Source: BOG-931 sp963781725 (GTDB taxonomy: Bacteria > Pseudomonadota > Alphaproteobacteria > Rhizobiales > Xanthobacteraceae). From it: a stretch of 64,000 nt of DNA. Shown here one piece after another: positions 33,866-42,373 of this stretch. Under the pieces are notes generated by a model. The model was given only the letters and a program-made list of their open reading frames with translations, ran no database searches and had not been told where the DNA came from. Location of the stretch: contig CAWAGV010000002.1 of NCBI GenBank assembly GCA_963781725.1, forward strand, positions 3,782,001 to 3,846,000, read 5' to 3'. Positions within the stretch are counted from its first letter, which is position 1, and the number at the start of each line of letters is the position of its first letter. A program made the position numbers and the translations under genes.

Positions 33866-35290
33866 TCACTTTGTCAGTGGGTTCTGTCTGACGTTCTTGT
33901 TGAATGCAACGATGTCATCGGCTTTCACCCAGCCGGGCGAACCGATCGGGAAACGTTCTTTGGCCCGCGCAGCCAGTTCGCGGGCGGTCTTGTTGTCGCC
34001 GCGGGCGAAGGCCGATTGGGCGGACGCGAGATCGGCGTCTGGCAGATCGCCCTTGCGGCCATAGGCCATCGCAAGCTGCATATAGCCGTCGCTTGATTCC
34101 GGTTCTTTGATCAGCGCTGCATGCAGCAAGGAGATGGCCTCGTCAGACACCTTGGGATCGTTAGTCCCCACCAGGGCCTGAGCAAGTAAAATCTGTATGA
34201 GCGGCTGGTTCGGCGCAAGCTGGACGGCGCGCCGCAGCGGGGCGATGGCCTCCGCCGGGTGGCCGCCTTCAAGCAAAGCTTGTCCTTTGAGCTCGTGGAA
34301 GTAGGGGTTGTTCGGCACCGACGCAATCAGACTGTCGATCTCGGCAATGGCGTCCCGCAGGTCGCCATATCTGTACGTGGAAATGGCGCGCGCGTAGCGG
34401 GCGGGAAGGCTGGTATTGGACATCGGGTAACGCCGCAACACTGCATCCGGCCGGTCCATGAAGCCGTACATCTTTGCCCGCATCATATCGTGCCGGAATT
34501 GCAGCTCGGGCGGATCCTTCTTGTCCCAATACTGGGTCTTCACCAGCGCCGCGAGCGCATCCATGCGTTCCTGCGGCATCGGGTGGTTCTGGGCATAGGG
34601 GTTGGCGTAATGCGCGGAATAAAGCGACTGGTCGGCGAAGCGCTTGAACGTGTCATACATGCCTTTGGCCGACTGCTCGGTCATGGTCAGGAAGCGCACG
34701 CCGGCGCGATCCGCCTGTTCTTCCTGAGCGCGCTGATACGCAAGAAGAGAGTTCTCGAGATAGGCTTGCGGACCGGTGAATACGGCGCCGCCGATACTGC
34801 CCAGATCGGTGTTGTTGGATTTCGCGCCGGCCGCTAAGGCGCCGACGCCGAGCAGCATGGCGATGATCGCCGCAGTTTGCGCGTTAGCGAGTTCCTGACG
34901 CATTTTTGCGAGATGGCCACCGACAATGTGTCCGGTTTCGTGCGAGAATACGCCGATCAATTGATTGGGCGTCTCGGCTTCCATCAGGGCGCCGGCGTTC
35001 ACGAAGATGCGGTGCGCATCCATGACAAAAGCGTTGAACGACTTGTCGTTGATGATCACGACTTTGATGTTCTGATTGCCGAGACCGGCAGCCTTTTCGA
35101 TCGGCGAATAATAGTCGCGGAGAAGCTGCTCGATTTCAGCATCGCGAATCATCGGGATGCCGGCATTGGACCCATTTTGCGCCCGCGCCGGCACGCTGCC
35201 GAGCGCCACCGCAGCCGCCGTCACGAGCGCAATAGCGCGGGAAACTGGCTTCACAGCAGGCGTCTTGCTAGGAGGATTTGCCGAATTCAT
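33866..35290 (-). CDS. M48-family metalloprotease with TPR repeats (BepA/YfgC-like)
   Basis: A 474-residue exported zinc protease. A signal segment at the N-terminus ends near PARAQNG. The HExxH motif is HETGH in GVFSHETGHIVGGHLAKM at about residues 113-130; the third ligand Glu lies in YQRAQEEQADRAGVRFL. The C-terminal 200 residues are tetratricopeptide-like (for example PRYARAIS and YGRKGDLPDADLASA). In gamma-proteobacteria BepA degrades or chaperones stalled outer-membrane proteins such as LptD; the same role is plausible here. The gene is upstream of dsbA in the same direction, linking disulfide formation and envelope proteolysis. Confidence 0.92.
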   Translation of the reverse strand: MNSANPPSKTPAVKPVSRAIALVTAAAVALGSVPARAQNGSNAGIPMIRDAEIEQLLRDYYSPIEKAAGLGNQNIKVVIINDKSFNAFVMDAHRIFVNAGALMEAETPNQLIGVFSHETGHIVGGHLAKMRQELANAQTAAIIAMLLGVGALAAGAKSNNTDLGSIGGAVFTGPQAYLENSLLAYQRAQEEQADRAGVRFLTMTEQSAKGMYDTFKRFADQSLYSAHYANPYAQNHPMPQERMDALAALVKTQYWDKKDPPELQFRHDMMRAKMYGFMDRPDAVLRRYPMSNTSLPARYARAISTYRYGDLRDAIAEIDSLIASVPNNPYFHELKGQALLEGGHPAEAIAPLRRAVQLAPNQPLIQILLAQALVGTNDPKVSDEAISLLHAALIKEPESSDGYMQLAMAYGRKGDLPDADLASAQSAFARGDNKTARELAARAKERFPIGSPGWVKADDIVAFNKNVRQNPLTK

Positions 35291-35463
35291 CTGGACAGCG
35301 GCGGGTCGCCTCAGTCGGAAGCCAAATTATGGACGGATCCGGGTGCGGTCAACGTACGGACAAAGCTTGCGCGCCGGCTCGACGCGCGTGACAAAAGCCG
35401 CTGAATACGGCGGCAGCGGGGCGGCTAGGCCGGCGCCAAGATCAGGGACGTAAAGGCGAATTC

Positions 35464-36648
35464 ATGCTGGATAAGGCAAAGCGCCTGTTGCAGCCGTCGG
35501 CCCGCAGCGCGGTGCCCCCGTTCATGGTGATGGACGTCATGGCCGCCGCCGGGCGGCTGGAAGCGCAGGGCCGGCGGATCATTCACATGGAGGTCGGCCA
35601 GCCTGCCGTCGGGGCGCCTTCGACGGCGCTCGCCGCAGTACGCGCCGCGCTGGGAAGCGGCCCGCTCGGCTACACCGAGACGCTCGGCATCGGTACGCTG
35701 CGCCGTCGAATCGCGCGGTCTTACGCCGAACGAAACGGCCTCGATATCGACCCGGCGCGCGTGATCGTGACAACAGGCTCGTCGGCCGGCTTCATGCTTG
35801 CTTTTCTCGCCGCGTTTTCCGTCGGCGATCGCGTCGCGGTCGCGCTGCCGGGGTATCCGCCTTATCGCCATATCCTGTCCGCGCTCGGTTGCGAGCCGGT
35901 ATTGATCGAAACGAATGCCGAGACGCGGTGGTCGATCACAAGTGAAAGCTTGCTTGCGGCGCACCGAACGCAGCCACTCAAAGGCGTCATCGTCGGCTCT
36001 CCCGCCAATCCGACCGGCACGATGATGACGGCCTCGGTGCTTGCCGAATTGATACGCTGCGCGGACGACGCCGGTATCGCCGTCATTTCGGACGAAATCT
36101 ATCACGGGCTCGATTATGCTTTTGCCGCGGAAAGCGCGGCACGGGTCTCTCCGGATGCGATCATCATCAATTCGTTTTCCAAATATTATTGCATGACCGG
36201 TTGGCGCATCGGCTGGATGATCGTGCCGCAATCGCTGGTGCGCGCGATCGAGCGGCTGCAACAGAACCTTGCGATTTCGGTGCCGACATTGTCGCAAATT
36301 GCGGCGGAGGCGGCATTCGATGCTGACGCCGAGCTGATTGCGATAAAACATGGCTATGAGGAAAACCGGCGGATCCTGGTCGAAGGGCTGCCGCGCGCCG
36401 GCTTCAACTCGTTCTTGCCGGTCGATGGCGCGTTCTATCTTTACGCCGACGTTTCACACTTTGCGAAGGACAGCTTTGAATTCGCAACCCGCATGCTGGA
36501 GGAGGCCGGAATTGCGACAACACCGGGTGCTGATTTTGATCCGGTGCGCGGCAAGAATTTTCTTCGCTTCTGTTATGCGGGTTCCGCAAGCGACATGCGT
36601 GAGGCGGTGGAACGCATCGGTGGCTGGCTGAAGGATGGGCGACAGTGA
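35464..36648 (+). CDS. PLP-dependent aminotransferase, class I/II
   Basis: A 394-residue fold-type I aminotransferase. The PLP-binding Lys is in IINSFSKYYCMTGWRIGW at about residue 240, the substrate-binding GSPANPTGT near 179-187, and the Arg anchor in NFLRFCYAG near the C-terminus. It overlaps queC by four bases (GTGA), so it is co-translated. The amino-acid substrate cannot be determined. Its neighbourhood does not suggest a clear pathway, though the coupling to queC could mean shared operon control only. Confidence 0.92.
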   Translation: MLDKAKRLLQPSARSAVPPFMVMDVMAAAGRLEAQGRRIIHMEVGQPAVGAPSTALAAVRAALGSGPLGYTETLGIGTLRRRIARSYAERNGLDIDPARVIVTTGSSAGFMLAFLAAFSVGDRVAVALPGYPPYRHILSALGCEPVLIETNAETRWSITSESLLAAHRTQPLKGVIVGSPANPTGTMMTASVLAELIRCADDAGIAVISDEIYHGLDYAFAAESAARVSPDAIIINSFSKYYCMTGWRIGWMIVPQSLVRAIERLQQNLAISVPTLSQIAAEAAFDADAELIAIKHGYEENRRILVEGLPRAGFNSFLPVDGAFYLYADVSHFAKDSFEFATRMLEEAGIATTPGADFDPVRGKNFLRFCYAGSASDMREAVERIGGWLKDGRQ

Positions 36649-37349
36649 GTGCATCCGATAGTGCGCTCGTCCTGTTTTCCGGCGGCCAGGATTCGACCGT
36701 CTGTCTCACCTGGGCGCTGGAACGTTTTTCGCGCGTCGAGACGATCGGGTTTGACTACGGCCAGCGTCACGCCGTCGAACTCAGTGTACGCCCGCGCATC
36801 CGCGAAAGGCTGCCGGCCATATCCACCTCGTGGCGCAGTCGCCTCGGCGAAGACCATGTCGTGCGGATCGAGGCGCTTGCTGCCATCTCGGATACGGCGC
36901 TGACGCGCGACGTTGTCATCGAAATTTCTGAATCCGGCCTGCCGACGACCTTTGTGCCCGGCCGCAATCTCGTCTTTCTAACTTTCGCCGGCGCCATCGC
37001 TTATCGGCGAGGCATCAAAAACATCGTTGCCGGCGTGTGCGAGACCGACTTCTCCGGCTATCCGGATTGCCGCGACGATACGATCAAGGCGATGCAGCTT
37101 GCGCTCAATCTCGGCATGGATCGCCGCTTCGTGATCCACACGCCGCTGATGTGGGTCGACAAGGCCGCAACATTCCGGCTTGCCGAGGAAATAGGCGGCG
37201 CCCAGTTGATCGACGTCCTTCTCGACGAGACCCACACCTGCTATCTCGGCGACCGCACACACCGGCATCCTTGGGGATTTGGTTGCGGTGAATGTCCGGC
37301 CTGCCAATTGCGTGCCGAGGGTTTCAGGAAGTGGAAAGAGGCGTCATGA
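36645..37349 (+). CDS. queC: 7-cyano-7-deazaguanine synthase QueC
   Basis: A 234-residue ATP-dependent enzyme that turns 7-carboxy-7-deazaguanine into preQ0 in the queuosine tRNA modification pathway. The PP-loop is LFSGGQDSTVCLTWAL at about residues 9-24. The C-terminal zinc cluster has CYLGDRTHRHPWGFGCGECPACQ (quoted by its ends: CYLGD and CGECPACQ). Length fits the family. GTG start. It overlaps the following transporter gene by four bases. Other que genes are not in the window. Confidence 0.97.
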   Translation: MSASDSALVLFSGGQDSTVCLTWALERFSRVETIGFDYGQRHAVELSVRPRIRERLPAISTSWRSRLGEDHVVRIEALAAISDTALTRDVVIEISESGLPTTFVPGRNLVFLTFAGAIAYRRGIKNIVAGVCETDFSGYPDCRDDTIKAMQLALNLGMDRRFVIHTPLMWVDKAATFRLAEEIGGAQLIDVLLDETHTCYLGDRTHRHPWGFGCGECPACQLRAEGFRKWKEAS

Positions 37350-37909
37350 CGATCCAGCGACAGCGCGAACGGGAAGGTCTGGTCTTCCTGGTTCTGTTTT
37401 CGCTCACCATTCCGGCCGCTAACTGGCTGATCGGGAATGTCGGAACGACCTGCATTCCGCAGGGCCCATGCGTGGTGCCTGTTGCGCCCGGCCTGACGGC
37501 GCCGTCAGGCGTCATGATGGTCGGCGTCGCGCTCGTGCTGCGCGATCTCGTGCAGCGGCGGCTCGGTGCCTTGATGTCGGTGCTGGCAATTCTTTTTGGC
37601 AGCGCGCTGTCGGCAGTCTTCGCGCCGGCTTCGCTTGTGTTCGCATCGGCGTCTGCATTTCTGCTTTCGGAATTCGCCGATCTCGCGGTTTATACGCCGC
37701 TGGCGCGTCAGCGGCTGGTCCTTGCCGTCATTGCTTCGAGCTGCGTCGGGTTGATCGTCGACTCGATTGTATTCTTGTGGCTTGCGTTCGGCTCGCTCGA
37801 CTTTCTGGTTGGGCAGGTTGCGGGAAAAGCCTGGATGGTGCTGCTGTCAATTCCGTTCGTGACTTGGCTGCGCCGCCGCGACGAGCGGCTCGGCATGATG
37901 CCGGGCTGA
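37346..37909 (+). CDS. VUT/YhhQ-family transporter, probable queuosine-precursor uptake
   Basis: A 187-residue membrane protein with about six hydrophobic segments. Motifs such as APSGVMMVGVALVLRDLVQR and SASAFLLSEFADLAVYTPL match the DUF165/VUT family, known for preQ0/preQ1-type queuosine-precursor salvage (YhhQ). The ATG at 37346 overlaps queC by four bases. The pairing of a precursor importer with a de novo synthesis gene suggests salvage and synthesis are linked in this organism. The frame is open further upstream to 37292 inside queC, which I reject. Confidence 0.88.
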   Translation: MTIQRQREREGLVFLVLFSLTIPAANWLIGNVGTTCIPQGPCVVPVAPGLTAPSGVMMVGVALVLRDLVQRRLGALMSVLAILFGSALSAVFAPASLVFASASAFLLSEFADLAVYTPLARQRLVLAVIASSCVGLIVDSIVFLWLAFGSLDFLVGQVAGKAWMVLLSIPFVTWLRRRDERLGMMPG

Positions 37910-37932
37910 ATATCCTTCAAGCGAGGCGAGAA

Positions 37933-38634
37933 ATGGCTGAACCGGTGTTCGACATATTGCGCAAGGTGACGACGGCCACTGTGACGACGATGCTCCTGAA
38001 AAAGGGCATTCGGCGATGCTGGATGGACGGTCCGAAGCCGCTTACGCCAAAAGGCGAACGTCTTGTCGGTCGGGCGTTTACGTTGCGCTTTATTCCGGTT
38101 CGCGAAGACCTGGCGACGCCGGAAAGCTGGGCCTCGCCGATTTCGACGCGTGCCGCGATCGAAGCCATGCCAGAGGGGGTCATTGCTGTCGCGGACGCGA
38201 TGGCCGTGCCGAGCGCCGGGATTTTCGGGGATATTCTTTGCGCGCGGATGAAGAAGCGAGACGTCACCGCGCTGGTCACGGACGGCGTCATGCGCGATCT
38301 GACCGGCGTTATCGCAAGCGCGCTGCCGGTGTGGTGCGCCGGCGTTGCCGCGCCGGCATCCGTCAATGGCCTGACCTTCGTCGGCTGGCAGGAGCCGATC
38401 GCCTGCGGCGGTTGCGCAATTTTTCCCGATGACGTGATCGTGGTCGATGATGACGGCGCGGTGGTAATTCCGAAAGCGCTGGTCGAATTCGTCGCCCACG
38501 AAGGCGCCGAGCACGAACTTTACGAAAGCTGGGTATTCACCGAAGTTGAAAAGGGCGTGAAATTGCCGGGCCTATATCCGCCGAATGACGAGGCCAAGGC
38601 GCGTTATGCGGACTGGCGGAAGACGCGCGGCTGA
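37933..38634 (+). CDS. RraA-family aldolase/decarboxylase-like protein
   Basis: A 233-residue RraA-fold protein. RraA-like proteins in non-enteric bacteria are often 4-hydroxy-4-methyl-2-oxoglutarate or oxaloacetate-type aldolases. The motif FGDILCARMKKRDVTALVTDG (quoted partly) and TDGVMRDLTGVIASALPVW contains the Asp and Arg positions used for metal and substrate. The frame extends upstream to 37468, overlapping the transporter gene in another frame, but an ATG at 37933 with a GAGGCGAG ribosome-binding site fits the family start MAEPVFDILRKV. Substrate is unknown. Confidence 0.87.
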   Translation: MAEPVFDILRKVTTATVTTMLLKKGIRRCWMDGPKPLTPKGERLVGRAFTLRFIPVREDLATPESWASPISTRAAIEAMPEGVIAVADAMAVPSAGIFGDILCARMKKRDVTALVTDGVMRDLTGVIASALPVWCAGVAAPASVNGLTFVGWQEPIACGGCAIFPDDVIVVDDDGAVVIPKALVEFVAHEGAEHELYESWVFTEVEKGVKLPGLYPPNDEAKARYADWRKTRG

Positions 38635-38637
38635 ACC

Positions 38638-39435
38638 GTGTTCTTTCAGCTCTCCAAGCTGCTGGGCTTCTTCGCATCACCGACAAACCTGCTGATCTCG
38701 CTCGGCGTGCTCGGGCTGCTTCTGCTGCTGACGCGTTTCGCGCGGATCGCAAGCTGGCTCATCATAACCAGTCTGGTTTTGCTTGCCGTCGCCGGCCTGT
38801 CGCCGCTCGGCAACGTGCTGATCCTGCCGCTGGAACAGCGTTTCCCGCCCTGGAATCCGTCGCATGGCGCGCCGGATGGCATAGTCCTGCTCGGCGGCGC
38901 GATCTCGCCGTCAGTCTCGCTCGAGCGCGGCACGATTGCGCTTAGCGACAGCGGCGCACGATTTGTCGCTGCCGTGGAACTTGCGCGCCGCTACCCGAAT
39001 GCCCGCGTCATCATTTCCGGCGGAACCGGTTCGCTGCTTTCCGAGGAGGCGCCGGAGGCCGGTGTTGCCGTGCACGAATTCGAAGCGCTCGGAATTCCGC
39101 ACGACCGGATCTCGGCCGAGGAGCAATCACGCAACACGATGGAAAATGCGGTGTTCTCCCGTCTCATCGCCAACCCGCAGCCAGGCGAGCGCTGGCTCCT
39201 TGTGACGTCGGCCTATCACATGCCGCGTGCTGTCGGGACGTTCCGCGCCGCGGGCTTTCCGATCGAGCCTTATCCGGTCGACTATCGGACGCGCGGGCCG
39301 GGCGATGCGGTCCGCCCGTTTGGTGCCGTCAACAGGGGTTTGGAACTCACCGACATTGCCGTGCACGAATGGGTCGGTTTGTTGGTCTATCGCCTTACCG
39401 GCAGGACGCTGGAGTTGTTTCCCGGACCGCAATGA
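38638..39435 (+). CDS. YdcF/ElyC-family (DUF218) membrane protein
   Basis: A 265-residue protein with two N-terminal hydrophobic segments (about residues 10-30 and 36-60) followed by a DUF218 domain: GIVLLGGAISP near residue 80, RVIISGGTGSL near 122 and VTSAYHMPRAVGTFRAAGF near 190. ElyC in Escherichia coli acts in peptidoglycan and lipid-carrier steps; others in the family bind SAM. GTG start four bases after the RraA-like stop. Cellular role in this organism is unknown. Confidence 0.88.
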   Translation: MFFQLSKLLGFFASPTNLLISLGVLGLLLLLTRFARIASWLIITSLVLLAVAGLSPLGNVLILPLEQRFPPWNPSHGAPDGIVLLGGAISPSVSLERGTIALSDSGARFVAAVELARRYPNARVIISGGTGSLLSEEAPEAGVAVHEFEALGIPHDRISAEEQSRNTMENAVFSRLIANPQPGERWLLVTSAYHMPRAVGTFRAAGFPIEPYPVDYRTRGPGDAVRPFGAVNRGLELTDIAVHEWVGLLVYRLTGRTLELFPGPQ

Positions 39436-39564
39436 TCGGAGCGGCGTTTTCTACGGAAATACCGGGTCTTTTACCGATCCTTTACCCTGTCAGCCGATGC
39501 TTCCGATACGGGGAAGTGAAGCTTTGGGGCTTGGCGCGGTCTCCTGTGGGGAAGGGTCCAGTTG

Positions 39565-39729
39565 ATGTCGATGGATATGCCGGTCGCGCTTGACGCGGAC
39601 CACCCGAAGACCGCAGCCGGAGTTTCTCCTGTAGCGGACGCCTGGTTTGAAACCGCGCTCACCCTGTTGTTGACGGCTGCGACAGTTCTGTTCGTGTCAT
39701 TTAACGCCGTCGTGACTGGTCTGGTCTAG
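39565..39729 (+). CDS. Small membrane protein, 54 residues
   Basis: A short ORF not longer than 54 codons, starting at ATG 39565 behind GGGGAAGGG, a strong ribosome-binding site. It encodes MSMDMPVALDADHPKTAAGV followed by one hydrophobic helix with TLLLTAATVLFVSFNAVVTG and a short C-terminus. Codon use is that of a real gene and the stop is a single TAG. The flanking regions contain no other genes. It is probably a small inner-membrane protein of unknown role; confidence is moderate because short ORFs are hard to prove. Confidence 0.65.
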   Translation: MSMDMPVALDADHPKTAAGVSPVADAWFETALTLLLTAATVLFVSFNAVVTGLV

Positions 39730-39861
39730 CGATCCGTTTCAACATCGCATTCCATGCGACGCATTAGGCACGTGTGACATTCGCCTCACCCGTTGGCGGC
39801 GTCGTCCCAATCGCCTTTGCAATCGGATTCCAAGACGGAAAAATCCGGGCTACAAGATGCC

Positions 39862-40536
39862 ATGGCTTTGCACCTCGTCATCGGCAATAAAAATTATTCG
39901 TCGTGGTCGTTTCGGCCCTGGATCGCGATGAAGGTCGCCGATATCCCGTTCGATGAAACGGTCGTTTCGCTTGAGGCGAAAGATTTCAAGGAGCGTGTGA
40001 GCGCTTTGAGCGGTACTGGCAAAGTACCCGTGCTTGTCGATGGCGAGACGCGGGTCTGGGAGTCGCTCGCCATCCTTGAATATCTCGCCGAGAAATTTCC
40101 TGCGGCCGGCCTTTGGCCGAAAGATCGGGCGGCGCGAGCCCATGCACGCACTGTCGCGACGGAAATGCATTCGGGATTTGTGCCGCTGCGCAGTCAATTG
40201 CCGATGAACACCTGGCGGCCGGTGAAGCATCGTCAGCTTGACGATGCGGCTATAGCGAATGTGCGCCGCATCGACGCTCTCTGGAGCGATTGCCGCAATC
40301 GTTTCGGTTCGAACGGTGCCTTCTTGTTCGGTGCGTTCGGCGCCGCAGATGCGATGTATGCGCCGGTGGTATGGCGCTTTCATACTTATGCCGTCGAGGT
40401 GAGCGCGATTGCGCGCAGTTATATGCAGGCGGTGATGGGGCTGCCGGCGTGGAACGAATGGCGGCTGGCGGCGCGGCAAGAACCCTGGGTGCTGCCGCAC
40501 GACGAGGTCGATTGGCCCGTTGTCCTGCGCGAATAG
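39862..40536 (+). CDS. Glutathione S-transferase family protein
   Basis: A 224-residue GST-fold protein. The thioredoxin-like N-terminal domain starts MALHLVIGNKNYSSWSFRPW, where the SSWSFR segment is the catalytic Ser loop typical of zeta/phi-like GSTs; GTGKVPVLVDGETRVWESLAI contains the cis-Pro and the Glu-Ser pair that bind glutathione. The all-helical C-terminal domain covers 95-224. ATG at 39862 chosen over upstream 39793, since it fits the family start. The substrate is unknown. Confidence 0.92.
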   Translation: MALHLVIGNKNYSSWSFRPWIAMKVADIPFDETVVSLEAKDFKERVSALSGTGKVPVLVDGETRVWESLAILEYLAEKFPAAGLWPKDRAARAHARTVATEMHSGFVPLRSQLPMNTWRPVKHRQLDDAAIANVRRIDALWSDCRNRFGSNGAFLFGAFGAADAMYAPVVWRFHTYAVEVSAIARSYMQAVMGLPAWNEWRLAARQEPWVLPHDEVDWPVVLRE

Positions 40537-40543
40537 CTTTGGC

Positions 40544-41014
40544 TCAGCGCAAGTGCTGTTCGAGGTCGCGCAATAACGGCTGTTGATAGGCGATGATTTT
40601 GATCATTGCGGTCGGCAGCGGGAAATAAGCAATGCGATCGATTTCCGGAAAGGATTGGCTGCGACCGGACCTTGGCGGCCATTCCATCTCGAACGTATTG
40701 CTTGCAAACGCCTCGAGCTTGAAGTCGGCCTCGAACGCAAAGGCATGAACCGCCTTTCCGCTTTTTTGGTTAACCGGAGGGAGCGCAAATAGCTCTCCGT
40801 CGGCCACGAGATTTGTTTCTTCGGTAAATTCGCGACGGGCCGCTGACAGGAGATTATCGCCGGGTTCGACAAGCCCCTTCGGAATGGTCCAGGCGCCATC
40901 GTCTCTTTTTGCCCAAAACGGGCCGCCGGGATGGGCAAGTAAAACTTCGATGACAGACTTAAGGCGCCGAAAGGCGAGCAGCCCGGCGCTGATTTCTTTT
41001 ATTCGGGGGGGCAT
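40544..41014 (-). CDS. NUDIX-domain hydrolase
   Basis: A 156-residue Nudix-fold protein. The Nudix box reads GLVEPGDNLLSAARREFTEETNL at about residues 46-68 (shown as its key positions only: G46, D52, R60-E61, E64-E65). The canonical first Glu is Asp here and the Gly near the box end is Asn, so catalytic details may be altered. The start is taken at the ATG 41014 (MPPRIKEI) rather than the GTG at 41020. It converges on the GST gene by eight bases. Substrates of this branch (for example Ap4A or nucleoside diphosphates) are not resolved. Confidence 0.85.
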   Translation of the reverse strand: MPPRIKEISAGLLAFRRLKSVIEVLLAHPGGPFWAKRDDGAWTIPKGLVEPGDNLLSAARREFTEETNLVADGELFALPPVNQKSGKAVHAFAFEADFKLEAFASNTFEMEWPPRSGRSQSFPEIDRIAYFPLPTAMIKIIAYQQPLLRDLEQHLR

Positions 41015-41203
41015 GAGCACAATCCCGAAATTGGCTGCGGCTACCTACCGCAGGACTTTTTGGCCGGCCCTTGCCAAAAAGGCCACCGTCTGCGCAATTT
41101 TGTCACGATTGCACCGACAATGCTTGCTTCCTCGCCCGAGCTCTTTTTCGAGCGCGCCGGGGAGGGGGCCAAACCGAACCATTGCTGCCAGGAGCCAATA
41201 CCA

Positions 41204-42373
41204 ATGCGATACGGGTTTATCGCCGCCATTGCCGCTTTCGCGGTTTTTCTTGCGCCGGCCGTCAAGGCCGACGATGCCCCGAAGGATGTCAAAGGCCTGT
41301 TTTTGACCAGTGACTATCCGGCGGTCACGGTGCGGCCCGGTGAGACGTCATCGGTCAGCCTGCATCTGCAAAACTTCAGTCTGCCGCCGCAGCGCATGAC
41401 GCTCTCCGTGGCAGGTGTGCCGACCGGTTGGACCGCGACGCTGATGGGCGGAGGCCAGCCTGTTGCCGCCGCGATGCCGAATACCAATGCAAATGTCGCG
41501 ATTGAATTGAGGCTTGATGTTCCGAAGGACGCCGCGATCGGTACGCAAACGCTGACCGTTTCAGCGACGGCCCCGGACCAAACCAAGGTCGATCTGCCGA
41601 TCGCCGTAACGCTGGCGAAAGACCTGCCGGCCAAGCTGACGCTGACGCCCCAGCTTCCGCAACTGCGCGGCACATCGAAATCGAGCTTCGAGTATCAGCT
41701 CAACATCAAGAACGACAGCGGTAAGAAGCTTGTCGTGAGCCTGTCGGCTCAGGCGCCGCAAAACTTCGATACGACGTTCACGGAGCAGTACGGCAGCCAG
41801 GAGCTCAACGCGGTTCCGGTCGATGCCGGACAGACCAAGGACGTAAAGCTCAAGGTGACGCCGCCGAACACCGCTGCGGCCGGCGATTACAAGGTCACGG
41901 CGCGGATCGGCGCCGAAGATGCGTCGGTGACGACGGATTTGGGCCTGACCATTACCGGTCAACCCAGGCTCGATATCAGCGGCCGCGAAGGCCTGGTGTC
42001 GACACGCGCGTCGGCGGGCAAGGAAACGTCGGTACCGATCGTTATCACCAATAACGGCACGGCGGCGGCTGAAGACATTCAGGTCAGCGGTTCGGCGCCG
42101 AGCGGCTGGAAAATCGAGTTTGACCCGAAAACTGTCGATCGCATCGCGCCGAACGCCAACAAGGAAATCCAGGCGCTGATCACGCCAACCGAGAAGGCGA
42201 TCGCGGGTGACTACGTGACGACCGTGCGCGCCGCGGCGCGCGGCGAGTTGGCATCGACGACGTTCCGCGTCACGGTGACGACCTCCACGATATGGGGCAT
42301 CGCCGGCGTCGGCATCATCGGCGTGGCGCTCCTTGTCATGGTCGGTGCGGTCGCGAGGTTCGGCCGGCGATGA
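41204..42373 (+). CDS. Exported NEW3-domain protein with C-terminal membrane anchor
   Basis: A 389-residue secreted, membrane-anchored protein. A signal peptide ends near APAVKADDAP (residue 24). Repeated beta-sandwich units resemble NEW3 (alpha-galactosidase-associated) domains, with strings such as VRPGETSSVSLHLQNFSL (about 40-57), GKKLVVSLSAQAP and SAPSGWKIEFDPKTVD. The C-terminal end has one hydrophobic helix, TIWGIAGVGIIGVALLVMVG (about 362-381), then a short basic tail. It overlaps the ABC ATPase gene by four bases, so it is probably the periplasmic, membrane-tethered partner of that transporter. ATG 41204 follows CAGGAG. Confidence 0.85.
   Translation: MRYGFIAAIAAFAVFLAPAVKADDAPKDVKGLFLTSDYPAVTVRPGETSSVSLHLQNFSLPPQRMTLSVAGVPTGWTATLMGGGQPVAAAMPNTNANVAIELRLDVPKDAAIGTQTLTVSATAPDQTKVDLPIAVTLAKDLPAKLTLTPQLPQLRGTSKSSFEYQLNIKNDSGKKLVVSLSAQAPQNFDTTFTEQYGSQELNAVPVDAGQTKDVKLKVTPPNTAAAGDYKVTARIGAEDASVTTDLGLTITGQPRLDISGREGLVSTRASAGKETSVPIVITNNGTAAAEDIQVSGSAPSGWKIEFDPKTVDRIAPNANKEIQALITPTEKAIAGDYVTTVRAAARGELASTTFRVTVTTSTIWGIAGVGIIGVALLVMVGAVARFGRR

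Noticed and set aside
37468..37932. N-terminal extension of the RraA-like reading frame
   Set aside because: It overlaps the transporter gene in another frame, and the family begins at the ATG 37933 with a good ribosome-binding site.
41057..41080. TTTTTGGC...GCCAAAAA palindrome upstream of the NEW3 gene as a terminator
   Set aside because: Stem is AT-heavy with only three GC pairs; it could be a weak bidirectional end or chance, so it was not annotated.
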